Below, in pieces: positions 44,410 through 52,190 of a stretch of 64,000 bases of DNA. Source of the stretch: Chitinophaga sp. YR573 (lineage in GTDB: Bacteria; Bacteroidota; Bacteroidia; Chitinophagales; Chitinophagaceae). Both the position numbers and the translations under genes were made by a program. The stretch covers positions 2,683,199 to 2,747,198 of the forward strand of contig NZ_FOJF01000001.1 of assembly GCF_900110995.1 (NCBI RefSeq), written 5' to 3'. The notes under the pieces were generated by a model, which worked only from the letters and a program-made list of their open reading frames with translations, was not told the DNA's origin and did no database searches. How positions within the stretch are numbered: the stretch's first letter is position 1; each line of letters begins with the position of its first letter.

Positions 44410-45087
44410 TTGTCTTTAATACTCAACATAGATACTGCTGCGAAAATAGGCTCTGTTTGTCTTTCTAAAGACGGTGTGCCTTTACAGACGCTGGTCAATG
44501 ACCAGCAAAAAGATCATGCCGCTACAATGGTCCCGTTTGTACAGGAGATCATGAAAACGCAGGGTGTTGCTCCTGATCAACTGGATGCAATAGCTGTAAG
44601 CGCAGGCCCTGGTTCTTATACCGGCTTACGTGTGGGCGTAGCCACCGCCAAAGGGCTGTGTTATGCCTGGAACAAACCGCTGATAGCCATTTCTACTTTA
44701 CAGATGATGGCACAGGGGCTGTATATGCAATTAAAGGATAATGCAGCTTTCTATTGCCCGATGCTGGATGCGCGCCGTATGGAAGTGTATACGGCCATAT
44801 ATAATGCGGATTTGTCAGCTGTAATGGCTCCTCAGGCGCTTATTCTTACTCCTGAAGCTTTTACAGCGCAGCTGGATCATCAAAAAACGTATTTCTTTGG
44901 CGATGGCAGTGAAAAATGGCAACTACTACTAAATGGTCATAAAAATGCCTTGTTTGTGCCTTATGAGATGAGCGCAGCTCATTTGTCATTACTTTCTAAT
45001 GCCGCTTTTGACCGTCAGGACTTCGCAGATGTGGCATATTTCAGTCCTTTTTACCTCAAACCCTTCCATTCTACTCCCAAAAAATAG
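44410..45087 (+). CDS. tsaB: tRNA threonylcarbamoyladenosine biosynthesis protein TsaB
   Basis: A 225-residue ASKHA-fold protein that, with TsaD and TsaE, makes t6A37 on ANN-decoding tRNAs. The start codon is TTG, one base after the preceding stop, giving SLILNIDTAAKIGSVCLSKDG. The family motif AIAVSAGPGSYTGLRVGVATAKGL is near residues 60-83, and CPMLDARRMEVYTA near 118. Family length fits. Coupling to the preceding gene suggests shared expression rather than shared function. Confidence 0.93.
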   Translation: MSLILNIDTAAKIGSVCLSKDGVPLQTLVNDQQKDHAATMVPFVQEIMKTQGVAPDQLDAIAVSAGPGSYTGLRVGVATAKGLCYAWNKPLIAISTLQMMAQGLYMQLKDNAAFYCPMLDARRMEVYTAIYNADLSAVMAPQALILTPEAFTAQLDHQKTYFFGDGSEKWQLLLNGHKNALFVPYEMSAAHLSLLSNAAFDRQDFADVAYFSPFYLKPFHSTPKK

Positions 45088-45213
45088 GGATTTTTTCCAT
45101 CAGATTACATAATTGTGTCATAGAACTGTCAAATTACATTTAATTGGCACGTAATGACCATCTATATATTAAAAAATAAGGTATAGAAGTTTTTTTTATT
45201 ACGACTAATATTA

Positions 45214-45221
45214 TATTTTTG
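45214..45221 (+). promoter_or_regulatory. Candidate -7 promoter element of the ArsR gene
   Basis: TATTTTTG matches TAnnTTTG; it lies 97 bases before the ATG at 45318. The upstream 20 bases are T-rich without an exact -33 TTTG. Confidence 0.35.
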
Positions 45222-45317
45222 TATAAATCGATACCCGGTTATTGTTTTCTAACAATTTGTGGGTTTACTGTCCGTTGATCCCTTTCATTTCATCATTACT
45301 TTAAAAACTATTATGCG

Positions 45318-45677
45318 ATGGAAAAAACATTATTAACTACCTCTTCTAATACTCTTATTATTTCTAGAGGTACCAATGAAAAAGACCAAATTAAATTGGA
45401 TTACATTGCTGTTAAGAAGGCTGCGATGGTATTGCGTGCAATAAACCATAAGCTGCGCCAGCAAATGATTAAATTGCTGGAAGATCACAAAAAAATGACA
45501 GTTACTGAAATCTACGTTAAGCTGCGTCTGGAGCAGTCGGTTGCATCACAGCACCTGGCTATTCTTCGTCGTGCCGGCATTGTAATCACAGAAAGAGATG
45601 GTAAGTTCATCCACTATACGATCAACAAACAACGTATAGCTGAAGTTGCCAAATTTGTGGAAGAGCTGGTAGGCTAA
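45318..45677 (+). CDS. ArsR/SmtB family winged-helix regulator without cysteines
   Basis: A 119-residue repressor-type protein. The winged helix is clear: INHKLRQQMIKLLEDHKKMTVTEIYVKLRLEQSVASQHLAILRRAGIVITERDGKFIHYTIN. No cysteine occurs anywhere, so it cannot use the dithiol sensing of ArsR, CmtR or the persulfide sensors BigR and SqrR. It is followed by a terminator, then a 22-bp palindrome, then the persulfide dioxygenase-rhodanese gene on the same strand, a likely target. A few His and Asp residues could bind metal, but no recognised metal site is visible. Confidence 0.88.
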   Translation: MEKTLLTTSSNTLIISRGTNEKDQIKLDYIAVKKAAMVLRAINHKLRQQMIKLLEDHKKMTVTEIYVKLRLEQSVASQHLAILRRAGIVITERDGKFIHYTINKQRIAEVAKFVEELVG

Positions 45678-45724
45678 ATCTGGTTTTGGATGACAGGTCA
45701 TCTGAGTACAAAGAAATTATTCGG

Positions 45725-45766
45725 GCCTAACTGAGAGATTTTACTTTTAGTTAGGCTCTAATTTTT
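45725..45766 (+). terminator. Terminator after the ArsR gene
   Basis: GCCTAACT and AGTTAGGC pair around a 16-base loop; TCTAATTTTTG follows. It lies about 50 bases after the stop. Confidence 0.65.
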
Positions 45767-45797
45767 GATTTGCCAAGGTTACAACTGAAAGTAAATT

Positions 45798-45819
45798 ATA
45801 CTACTCAATTGAGTAGTAT
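45798..45819. promoter_or_regulatory. Perfect 22-bp palindrome, candidate ArsR operator
   Basis: The arm ATACTACTCAA is followed directly by its exact reverse complement. ArsR-family dimers bind such palindromes. It lies between the ArsR terminator and the persulfide dioxygenase gene, about 150 bases before the latter's start, with a TAATTTTG promoter-like element 60 bases downstream (45880-45887). Confidence 0.6.
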
Positions 45820-45946
45820 TTTGTTACCTGCATATTTCCCGTTATATATAATAACAGGTCTCGTATTCGTACGCGTATGTAATTTTGACGTTAAAAGTCA
45901 TATCATATTATGACTTCTCTCATACATTCCTCCGCTGATAAATCCG

Positions 45947-45954
45947 TAAATTTG
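45947..45954 (+). promoter_or_regulatory. Candidate -7 promoter element of the persulfide dioxygenase-rhodanese gene
   Basis: TAAATTTG matches TAnnTTTG exactly and ends 17 bases before the ATG at 45972. No -33 element is obvious. Confidence 0.45.
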
Positions 45955-45971
45955 CACGAAATCAAAAACCG

Positions 45972-47375
45972 ATGTTCGTCAAGCAACTTTATACGAATTG
46001 CTTATCAGAAGCTGCCTACTTTATAGAGTCAGAAGGACAGGCTATTGTGATAGATCCACTGAGAGATATCGAAGCTTATCTTGATCTTGCTAAAGAACGG
46101 AACGCTACCATTAAGTATATCTTCGAAACACATTTTCATGCAGACTTTGTATCAGGTCATCTTGATCTTGCTGCTGCTACAAAAGCTCCTATAGTATTCG
46201 GCCCCGAAGCTGTTACCAGTTTCCCTATCTATCTTGCTAAAGATGGAGAGAAATTTACTATAGGTAAACTGACTCTGGAAGTATTACATACACCAGGGCA
46301 TACCATGGAGTCTACCTGTTATTTACTATATGATGAAAACGGTGTTCCCGCCAGCTTATTTACAGGAGATACACTGTTTGTAGGTGATGTTGGTCGTCCG
46401 GACCTTTTCAGTGGTAACCACACAAAAGAAGAACTGGCAGGTTTGCTGTTCGAATCTTTAAATACCAAGATCAAAACTTTACCAGATAATGTAACCGTTT
46501 ACCCGGCACATGGTCCTGGTTCTTCCTGCGGTAAAAATCTGGGTCCTAATACTTCCAGTACCCTGGCAGAAGAGAAAAGCACTAACTATGCTTTACTGGC
46601 TACCGATAAAGCACAGTTTATCTCTGAAGTTACTGATGGTCTCAGTACACCTCCTTCTTATTTTCCTATCAACGCTAAAATAAACAAGGAAGGATATGAT
46701 ACGCTCAAGGCTGTGATGGAAAAGAGCAATGTAGCATTATCCGTAGCTGATTTTAAAAAGAAGATCAAAGAAGGTGTGCTGGTACTGGATACCCGTCCTG
46801 CAACAACATTTGCAGAAGGTTTTGTTCCCAGCTCTCTGAGTATTGGCCTGGAAGGTCGTTTTGCGGAATGGGCTGGTAGCCTGTTACCATTTAACCAGGA
46901 GATTATTCTTGTAACAGAAGCAGGAAAAGAAGAAGAAACCATCGTTCGTTTAGCGCGTGTTGGTTTTGATCATGTGATCGGCTACCTGAAAGGTGGTTAT
47001 GAAGGATGGGCTGCTGCAGGAGAAAAAATCGATATGATCATTACGGTAGAACCGGATGAACTGGCGATGGATGTTCCGCATGATCCGAACCTGATAGTGC
47101 TGGATGTGCGTAAACCGGCAGAGTATGCTGACGGACATATTAAAGATGCTATCAATCTTACATTAAGTGATATGGTTGATCCTGGTACTATGGCAGATTT
47201 TGATGATCATCATAACCTGTATGTACATTGTCAGGGTGGATATCGTAGTATTATTGCCTGCTCCATGCTGAAACGAGAAGGCATTCATAATCTGCGTAAT
47301 GTAGAGGGTGGATATAATAATATGAAGGATACAAAAGGGCTGGAAACAGTGAAAGAGAAGAATGTATTGAATTAA
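45972..47375 (+). CDS. Persulfide dioxygenase-like metallo-beta-lactamase fused to two rhodanese domains
   Basis: A 467-residue cytoplasmic protein. The ETHE1/Blh-type MBL domain has THFHADFVSGH (His54, His56, Asp58, His63), HTPGHT near 105 and GDTLFVGDVGRPDL near 130. Two rhodanese domains follow. The first (about 262-350) lacks the catalytic Cys, its loop reading LVTEAGKEEE. The second (about 365-455) has it in VHCQGGYRS. It should oxidise glutathione or protein persulfide to sulfite and transfer sulfane sulfur, detoxifying hydrogen sulfide products. An ArsR-type regulator and a palindrome lie directly upstream. Confidence 0.93.
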   Translation: MFVKQLYTNCLSEAAYFIESEGQAIVIDPLRDIEAYLDLAKERNATIKYIFETHFHADFVSGHLDLAAATKAPIVFGPEAVTSFPIYLAKDGEKFTIGKLTLEVLHTPGHTMESTCYLLYDENGVPASLFTGDTLFVGDVGRPDLFSGNHTKEELAGLLFESLNTKIKTLPDNVTVYPAHGPGSSCGKNLGPNTSSTLAEEKSTNYALLATDKAQFISEVTDGLSTPPSYFPINAKINKEGYDTLKAVMEKSNVALSVADFKKKIKEGVLVLDTRPATTFAEGFVPSSLSIGLEGRFAEWAGSLLPFNQEIILVTEAGKEEETIVRLARVGFDHVIGYLKGGYEGWAAAGEKIDMIITVEPDELAMDVPHDPNLIVLDVRKPAEYADGHIKDAINLTLSDMVDPGTMADFDDHHNLYVHCQGGYRSIIACSMLKREGIHNLRNVEGGYNNMKDTKGLETVKEKNVLN

Positions 47376-47396
47376 CATATTTTCCGGAAGAGTATA

Positions 47397-47432
47397 AAAG
47401 GAGAAAGGCATTACTGCTTTTCTCCTTTTTCA
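47397..47432 (+). terminator. Terminator after the persulfide dioxygenase gene
   Basis: AAAAGGAGAAAG pairs with CTTTTCTCCTTTT around a short loop and a T run. The stem closely resembles the terminator at 7312-7346, including the following TTTTTCATT. Confidence 0.85.
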
Positions 47433-47475
47433 TTTTCACAGGTATGCTTTTTGAACCCTAACCGTAAATATTTCT

Positions 47476-48285
47476 ATGGGAAAACAACTGGAAGGACAGA
47501 TAGCATTGGTTACAGGAAGTAGTAGTGGCATAGGTGCAGGCATTGCTGTTGCATTCGCGGAAGCCGGTGCTACTGTGGTTGTTAACTATCATAGTGATAA
47601 GAGTCTTGCAGGTGCGGAAGCTGTGTTGGAGAAGATTAAAAGTGCGGGATCCAATGGGGTGATCCACCAGTGTAATATTAGTGAGGAAGAGGATGTGAAG
47701 AAGATGTTTGCGGAGATTCTTACCCAGTTTGGAACTGTAGATATTGTGGTGACAAATGCGGGTATTCAACAGGATGCTCCTTTTTTAGATATGACACTGG
47801 AACAGTGGAATGCGGTCATCAGTACTAATCTTACCGGGCAATTCCTTTGTGCAAGGGAAGCTGCACGTGAGTTTAAACGCAGAGGGGTGCTGCCTGAGCG
47901 CTCTAAAGCAGCGGGCAAAATTATCTGTATGAGTAGCGTGCATGAAGTGATTCCCTGGGCGGGACATGTGAACTATGCTGCCAGTAAGGGCGGGGTGAAA
48001 CTATTAATGCAGTCTATGGCACAGGAACTGGCGCCACTTAAAATAAGGGTGAACAGCCTGGCTCCAGGGGCTATTAAGACGCGTATCAATAAAGATGCAT
48101 GGGATACTCCTGAGGATGAGAAGAAACTATTAGAGCTGATTCCTTATGGCAGAATAGGGGAGGCTGATGATATTGGAAAAGCAGCGGTGTGGCTGGCCAG
48201 CGATGAGAGTGATTATATTACTGGCATAACTATGTTTATAGATGGGGGTATGACCTTGTACCCCGGATTTGCGGATAATGGTTGA
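47476..48285 (+). CDS. SDR family oxidoreductase, glucose 1-dehydrogenase-like
   Basis: A 269-residue classical short-chain dehydrogenase. The cofactor loop is TGSSSGIG near residues 14-21, NAGIQ near 98 and the catalytic Ser in MSSVHEV with Tyr-x3-Lys in YAASKGG near 160. The C-terminus ITGITMFIDGGMTLYPGF resembles bacterial glucose 1-dehydrogenases (MTLYPxF). The hydrophilic residues after the first strand (NYHSDKS) suggest NADP use. The substrate is not certain. The gene has terminators on both sides and appears monocistronic. Confidence 0.88.
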   Translation: MGKQLEGQIALVTGSSSGIGAGIAVAFAEAGATVVVNYHSDKSLAGAEAVLEKIKSAGSNGVIHQCNISEEEDVKKMFAEILTQFGTVDIVVTNAGIQQDAPFLDMTLEQWNAVISTNLTGQFLCAREAAREFKRRGVLPERSKAAGKIICMSSVHEVIPWAGHVNYAASKGGVKLLMQSMAQELAPLKIRVNSLAPGAIKTRINKDAWDTPEDEKKLLELIPYGRIGEADDIGKAAVWLASDESDYITGITMFIDGGMTLYPGFADNG

Positions 48286-48378
48286 TTATTTCAACTGTTT
48301 TGATTGACTAACAATTAATTATGTGCAACGATGCCCATTCTAGCATGTTATTTGTAAAACTCAAATAAACTTTTGACT

Positions 48379-48867
48379 ATGAGAAACAGATCATTATTGA
48401 TGGCTGGCTTACTATTTATCGCAGTGGGCCTATTTTCCTGCCAACCTAGCGATACTACAATTCAACAGGGTGTTAATGAAAAATTAGCAGGTGTCCCTGG
48501 TATTACTGCTGAAGTAAAAGGTGGAGTAGTTATTTTGAGCGGAGAGGTTTCTGATGATGCGGCTAAGACTTCTGCAGAAGAATCTGTGAAGAGTGTAGCT
48601 GGTGTGAAATCTGTAACCAACAATGTAATGGTACAAGCTGCTATTCCTCCCCCTCCTCCTCCAGCAGCACTGAGCCCTGATGAGATACTGAAGAATACCC
48701 TGGATTCTGCTTATAAAGCAGACGGGTTTACAGAGGTGACTGTAACAGTTGCGAATGGAGAAGCTACCCTGGAAGGGAATGCTAAGAAAGCAGATGTTAA
48801 GAAAATCGTGAAAACAGCAGAAGATGCTAAAGCCACGAAAGTGAATAATAAACTTACTGTGAAGTAG
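48379..48867 (+). CDS. BON-domain lipoprotein
   Basis: A 162-residue lipoprotein (lipobox VGLFSC, about Cys20, then QPSD). Two BON domains are visible: VNEKLAGVPGITAEVKGGVVILSGEVSDDAAKTSAEESVKSVAGVKSVTNNV, and after a polyproline linker (PPPPPP), LDSAYKADGFTEVTVTVANGEATLEGNAKKADVKK. BON domains bind phospholipid and are found in envelope stress proteins such as OsmY. The ATG at 48379 is preferred to a TTG two codons earlier. Confidence 0.88.
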   Translation: MRNRSLLMAGLLFIAVGLFSCQPSDTTIQQGVNEKLAGVPGITAEVKGGVVILSGEVSDDAAKTSAEESVKSVAGVKSVTNNVMVQAAIPPPPPPAALSPDEILKNTLDSAYKADGFTEVTVTVANGEATLEGNAKKADVKKIVKTAEDAKATKVNNKLTVK

Positions 48868-48884
48868 AGAATGTACTATCTAAT

Positions 48885-48927
48885 CAACTCCGTCTTTGGC
48901 TCCGGCTAAAGGCGGAGTTGGTGTTTT
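48885..48927 (+). terminator. Terminator after the BON lipoprotein gene
   Basis: CAACTCCG and CGGAGTTG enclose a second stem TTTGGC/GCTAAA; GTGTTTT follows. It overlaps the 3' end of the convergent acyltransferase gene by 2 bases. Confidence 0.6.
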
Positions 48928-49810
48928 AGGGCTCTGGTAGAGAATTCTTTGTTTCTTCTTTGTATTCATGCTTCCAGCGTCTGTGGCTCCACACCCATAC
49001 TTCGGGTTGTTCGTAGATATTCTTCTCCAGGAAGTTTACGAATGCTTCTGTGATAGCGCCATCAGGAGCTTGCTGAGGTTCTTCAAATGCCAGTTTGAGG
49101 GTGGCGTGATAATAGCCACGTTTTACTTTACGGATGTCTGCAAATACAACAGGGATGTTGTTTCGTTTGGCCGTCATCTCAGGGCCTTTATAGAAAGCAG
49201 TCATTTTATTTAAGAAAGGAAACCAGTAACAACGACGGGGGTTGCCGGGATTCTGATCTGCTACCAGGGCAATGAGGTATTGTTTGTCATGCCATGGCAG
49301 CATGGCCTCCCTGATATCATTAGCGGGTAATAAGGTACTGCCGGACTTCTCACGGAAATGACGAAACAGCCTGTCAGCTGCTTTGTTGGTCAGTGGCATG
49401 TACACAACCAGGAAAGGGAATTGTACGCCCTGCATACAAAACTGATTCGCCCATTCCCAGTTAAAGTTATGTCCCAGGTGCAACTGGCAGCTTTTGCCTT
49501 TTGCATAAAGTTCATGTAAAACAGTAAGGTCGCAGATAAACCGGCGTTCCAGATTCTTAGGACTGATGGTTAACAGCTTAAGGGTTTCCACCATCATATC
49601 CGTAAGATTGAGATAGTATTTTTTAGCCAGCTGTGTAATCTCTTTGTTTGTCTTATCAGGAAAAGCCTGTCGCAGGTTTGCGAACACTACTTTTTTGCGG
49701 TAGCCCACAATGTAGTAGATGATCAGATATAATCCGTCACTAATGAGGTATAACAGCCATAACGGCAATATGGAAATTCCATATGTGAATGCCAGCAAAA
49801 AATAATACAT
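48926..49810 (-). CDS. Lipid A biosynthesis-type acyltransferase (LpxL/HtrB family)
   Basis: A 294-residue membrane-anchored acyltransferase. The N-terminal hydrophobic stretch (FLLAFTYGISILPLWLLYLISDGLYLIIYYIVG) is followed by KKVVFANLRQAFPDKTNKEI, typical of LpxL. The catalytic HX4E motif is His114 and Glu119 in HNFNWE, and AKRNNIPVVFADI matches the conserved late region. It should acylate a lipid A precursor at the inner membrane. nadB lies 14 bases upstream on the same strand. Confidence 0.88.
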   Translation of the reverse strand: MYYFLLAFTYGISILPLWLLYLISDGLYLIIYYIVGYRKKVVFANLRQAFPDKTNKEITQLAKKYYLNLTDMMVETLKLLTISPKNLERRFICDLTVLHELYAKGKSCQLHLGHNFNWEWANQFCMQGVQFPFLVVYMPLTNKAADRLFRHFREKSGSTLLPANDIREAMLPWHDKQYLIALVADQNPGNPRRCYWFPFLNKMTAFYKGPEMTAKRNNIPVVFADIRKVKRGYYHATLKLAFEEPQQAPDGAITEAFVNFLEKNIYEQPEVWVWSHRRWKHEYKEETKNSLPEP

Positions 49811-49824
49811 GTCAGCTACAATTT

Positions 49825-51423
49825 CTATAACACAATATTCTGTACCAGTGCGCTCTTCTCAGGATAATCAGTATTAAAATGTAAACCACGACTTTCCTTA
49901 CGGAAGGAGGCGCTCTTCACGATCAGGTAACCTACAGTAATGAGGTTACGTAGTTCGCAAAGCTGGGGAGAAACTTCTGTTCTTTCGTATAGTGATTCTG
50001 TTTCTTCGTGTAAAATATCCAGTCTGCGTATAGCACGTTGTAAACGTTCGTTGGTGCGTACGATACCAAGATAATCGCTCATGATCTGCTTGAGTTCTTT
50101 TAAACTCTGTGTGATCAGGATCATTTCTTTGGGAGCAGTAGTACCGGCTGTATTCCAGTCGGGCACATCATTCTTTAATGGAATGGATTCAATCCGCTGC
50201 ACCGCATCTAAATAACAACGATGTGCAAATACCATTGCTTCCAGCAGAGAGTTGGATGCCAGTCGGTTTGCGCCGTGCAAACCCGTGCTGGAGCATTCTC
50301 CGCATGCATACAGATTGTTAATGGAAGTACGTCCCCATTCATTTACTTTGATACCACCACAGCTGTAATGTGCAGCAGGTGATACCGGTATCATATCCTT
50401 CTTTACGTCAATACCGGCAGAAAGACATTTCTCATAAATGTTTGGAAAGTGATGCACAAACTTTTCTATATCCATATGCCGGCAGTCGAGGTACACATAT
50501 TCAGTACCGGCAATTTTCATTTCACTATCTATTGCGCGGGCAACAATATCACGGGGGGCCAGAGAAAGACGTGCATCATATTTATGCATGAATTCCTCTC
50601 CATGTACATTGCGGAGAATACCACCATCACCGCGTACAGCTTCTGTGATAAGGAATGCATTATTCACACCAGGCTCGTAGAGGGCTGTAGGATGGAACTG
50701 GATAAACTCCATATTCTCTATCCTGCCTTTAGCACGGTATACCATCGCCACACCATCGCCGGTAGCGATAATAGGATTGGTTGTACTGCGGTATACCTGG
50801 CCATTACCACCGGTAGCCAGTACGGTAATACGGCTGAGGATCTTTTCGATCTTATTGGTGAGAAGGTTCAGTACGTATACACCGTAACATTCAATATCCG
50901 GTGTTGATTTCGTGATGAGGTAACCCAGGTGATGCTGGGTGATGAGGTCTACCACAAAGCAGTGGGTAACCAGTTCTATATTCGGGTTTTTGTGAATGGC
51001 ATCGAGTAATGCACGTTCTATTTCTTTCCCGGTAACGTCTTTATAGTGGATGACCCTGAACTCCGAATGTCCGCCTTCGCGGCCAAGGGAGAAATCTCCG
51101 GCATCATTTTTATCAAAGTTTGCACCCCATTCAATGATCTCATTTACACGTTCCGGTCCTTCCTTAACAACAATCTCAACGATATGTTTATCGCAGAGGC
51201 CATCACCGGCAATGAGCGTATCATCAATATGTTTTTCGAAGCTGTCATTCTCCAGGTCGTTTACCACGGCTACACCGCCCTGTGCGTATTTCGTGTTGGT
51301 TTCGTCTTCACGCGTTTTGGTGATGATGGTAATCTTTTTATCAGGGCATTCCGCTGCCACTTTTAAGGCGTACGTAAGGCCTGCAATACCGGAACCAATC
51401 ACTAAGAAGTCTGTCTGTTGCAT
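49825..51423 (-). CDS. nadB: L-aspartate oxidase
   Basis: A 532-residue flavoprotein that oxidises aspartate to iminoaspartate, the first step of de novo NAD synthesis. The FAD-binding GSGIAGLTYALKVA is near residue 11; TKTREDETNTKYAQGGVAVV, GREGGHSEFRVIHYKDVTGKEIERAL and SCGGIKVNEWGRTSINNLYACGECSSTGLHGANRLASNSLLEAMVF are diagnostic for NadB over succinate dehydrogenase. The ATG at 51421-51423 is chosen; a TTG seven codons earlier is less likely. nadA is not in the window. Confidence 0.96.
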   Translation of the reverse strand: MQQTDFLVIGSGIAGLTYALKVAAECPDKKITIITKTREDETNTKYAQGGVAVVNDLENDSFEKHIDDTLIAGDGLCDKHIVEIVVKEGPERVNEIIEWGANFDKNDAGDFSLGREGGHSEFRVIHYKDVTGKEIERALLDAIHKNPNIELVTHCFVVDLITQHHLGYLITKSTPDIECYGVYVLNLLTNKIEKILSRITVLATGGNGQVYRSTTNPIIATGDGVAMVYRAKGRIENMEFIQFHPTALYEPGVNNAFLITEAVRGDGGILRNVHGEEFMHKYDARLSLAPRDIVARAIDSEMKIAGTEYVYLDCRHMDIEKFVHHFPNIYEKCLSAGIDVKKDMIPVSPAAHYSCGGIKVNEWGRTSINNLYACGECSSTGLHGANRLASNSLLEAMVFAHRCYLDAVQRIESIPLKNDVPDWNTAGTTAPKEMILITQSLKELKQIMSDYLGIVRTNERLQRAIRRLDILHEETESLYERTEVSPQLCELRNLITVGYLIVKSASFRKESRGLHFNTDYPEKSALVQNIVL

Positions 51424-51453
51424 AGTTACTTTAGCAAGCACCAAATGTACGCT

Positions 51454-52164
51454 TTAATTTGTTCCCACACTCCCTGTGCCATACCCCTGCCGGATCTGTA
51501 AGTATTTGAGTCCTCCGGTACAGAGTCCCCATTGTGCAAGGCCATAGGTTAATGTAACCAGGAAGTTGCCTGCCGGTACGGCATGATAGAAGTGATCTAT
51601 TGCGGTGAGGGTATCTGAGAGAATGAAGAGGATGGCACCGCCAACGGCAAACCATCCGATGACCTGTTCTTTCAGCCGGAAAGCATGCATACTCGTTAGC
51701 AGGGTAAAGGAAATGAATATAGCATAAATGATTACAGGAATACGCATCTCTCCCAGGTAGGGTAGCATAGCAAAGATGAATAGAAGCAAGGCGGCTTCTG
51801 TTAAAAAAATGAATGGCCACTGACAATCGGGAAGCGGATAATTACTGTATCTGATCTTCAGAAAGAAACCTATATAAGCTAAGTGCGTGAATAGAAAACA
51901 ACCAATGCCAGCTATGAAAAATTCTTCTCCCTTATCCTCAAATAAAAGAAAAATATCACCGATACATGAAAAGAATAAGGCAGCAAACATCAGTATCCTG
52001 AATAAGCGAGCTACATGTTTTGTATTATTAAGAAAGTAAATCGCGAGCAGTATGGTGAGCATTGGCTCTGCCACATAAGAAACTACTTCTCTGTTACAGG
52101 CAATGGCAATCAGATCTATAAGAAGAAAAAGAAAGAACAGAATAATTAATACACGTTTTTTCAT
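51454..52164 (-). CDS. YhhN/TMEM86 family membrane protein (lysoplasmalogenase-like)
   Basis: A 236-residue inner-membrane protein with about eight hydrophobic segments. The family blocks KPMLTILLA-type (AEPMLTILLAIYFLNN), FSCIGDIFLLFEDKGEEFFIAGIGCFLFTHLAYIGFF and GGAILFILSDTLTAIDHF are present, with the two conserved Asp residues in GDIFLL and LSDTL. Animal homologues hydrolyse lysoplasmalogen; the bacterial substrate is unclear. It lies 30 bases upstream of nadB on the same strand. Confidence 0.85.
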   Translation of the reverse strand: MKKRVLIILFFLFLLIDLIAIACNREVVSYVAEPMLTILLAIYFLNNTKHVARLFRILMFAALFFSCIGDIFLLFEDKGEEFFIAGIGCFLFTHLAYIGFFLKIRYSNYPLPDCQWPFIFLTEAALLLFIFAMLPYLGEMRIPVIIYAIFISFTLLTSMHAFRLKEQVIGWFAVGGAILFILSDTLTAIDHFYHAVPAGNFLVTLTYGLAQWGLCTGGLKYLQIRQGYGTGSVGTN

Positions 52165-52190
52165 CCGTGGATAATGGTTTAATGGTGGAG

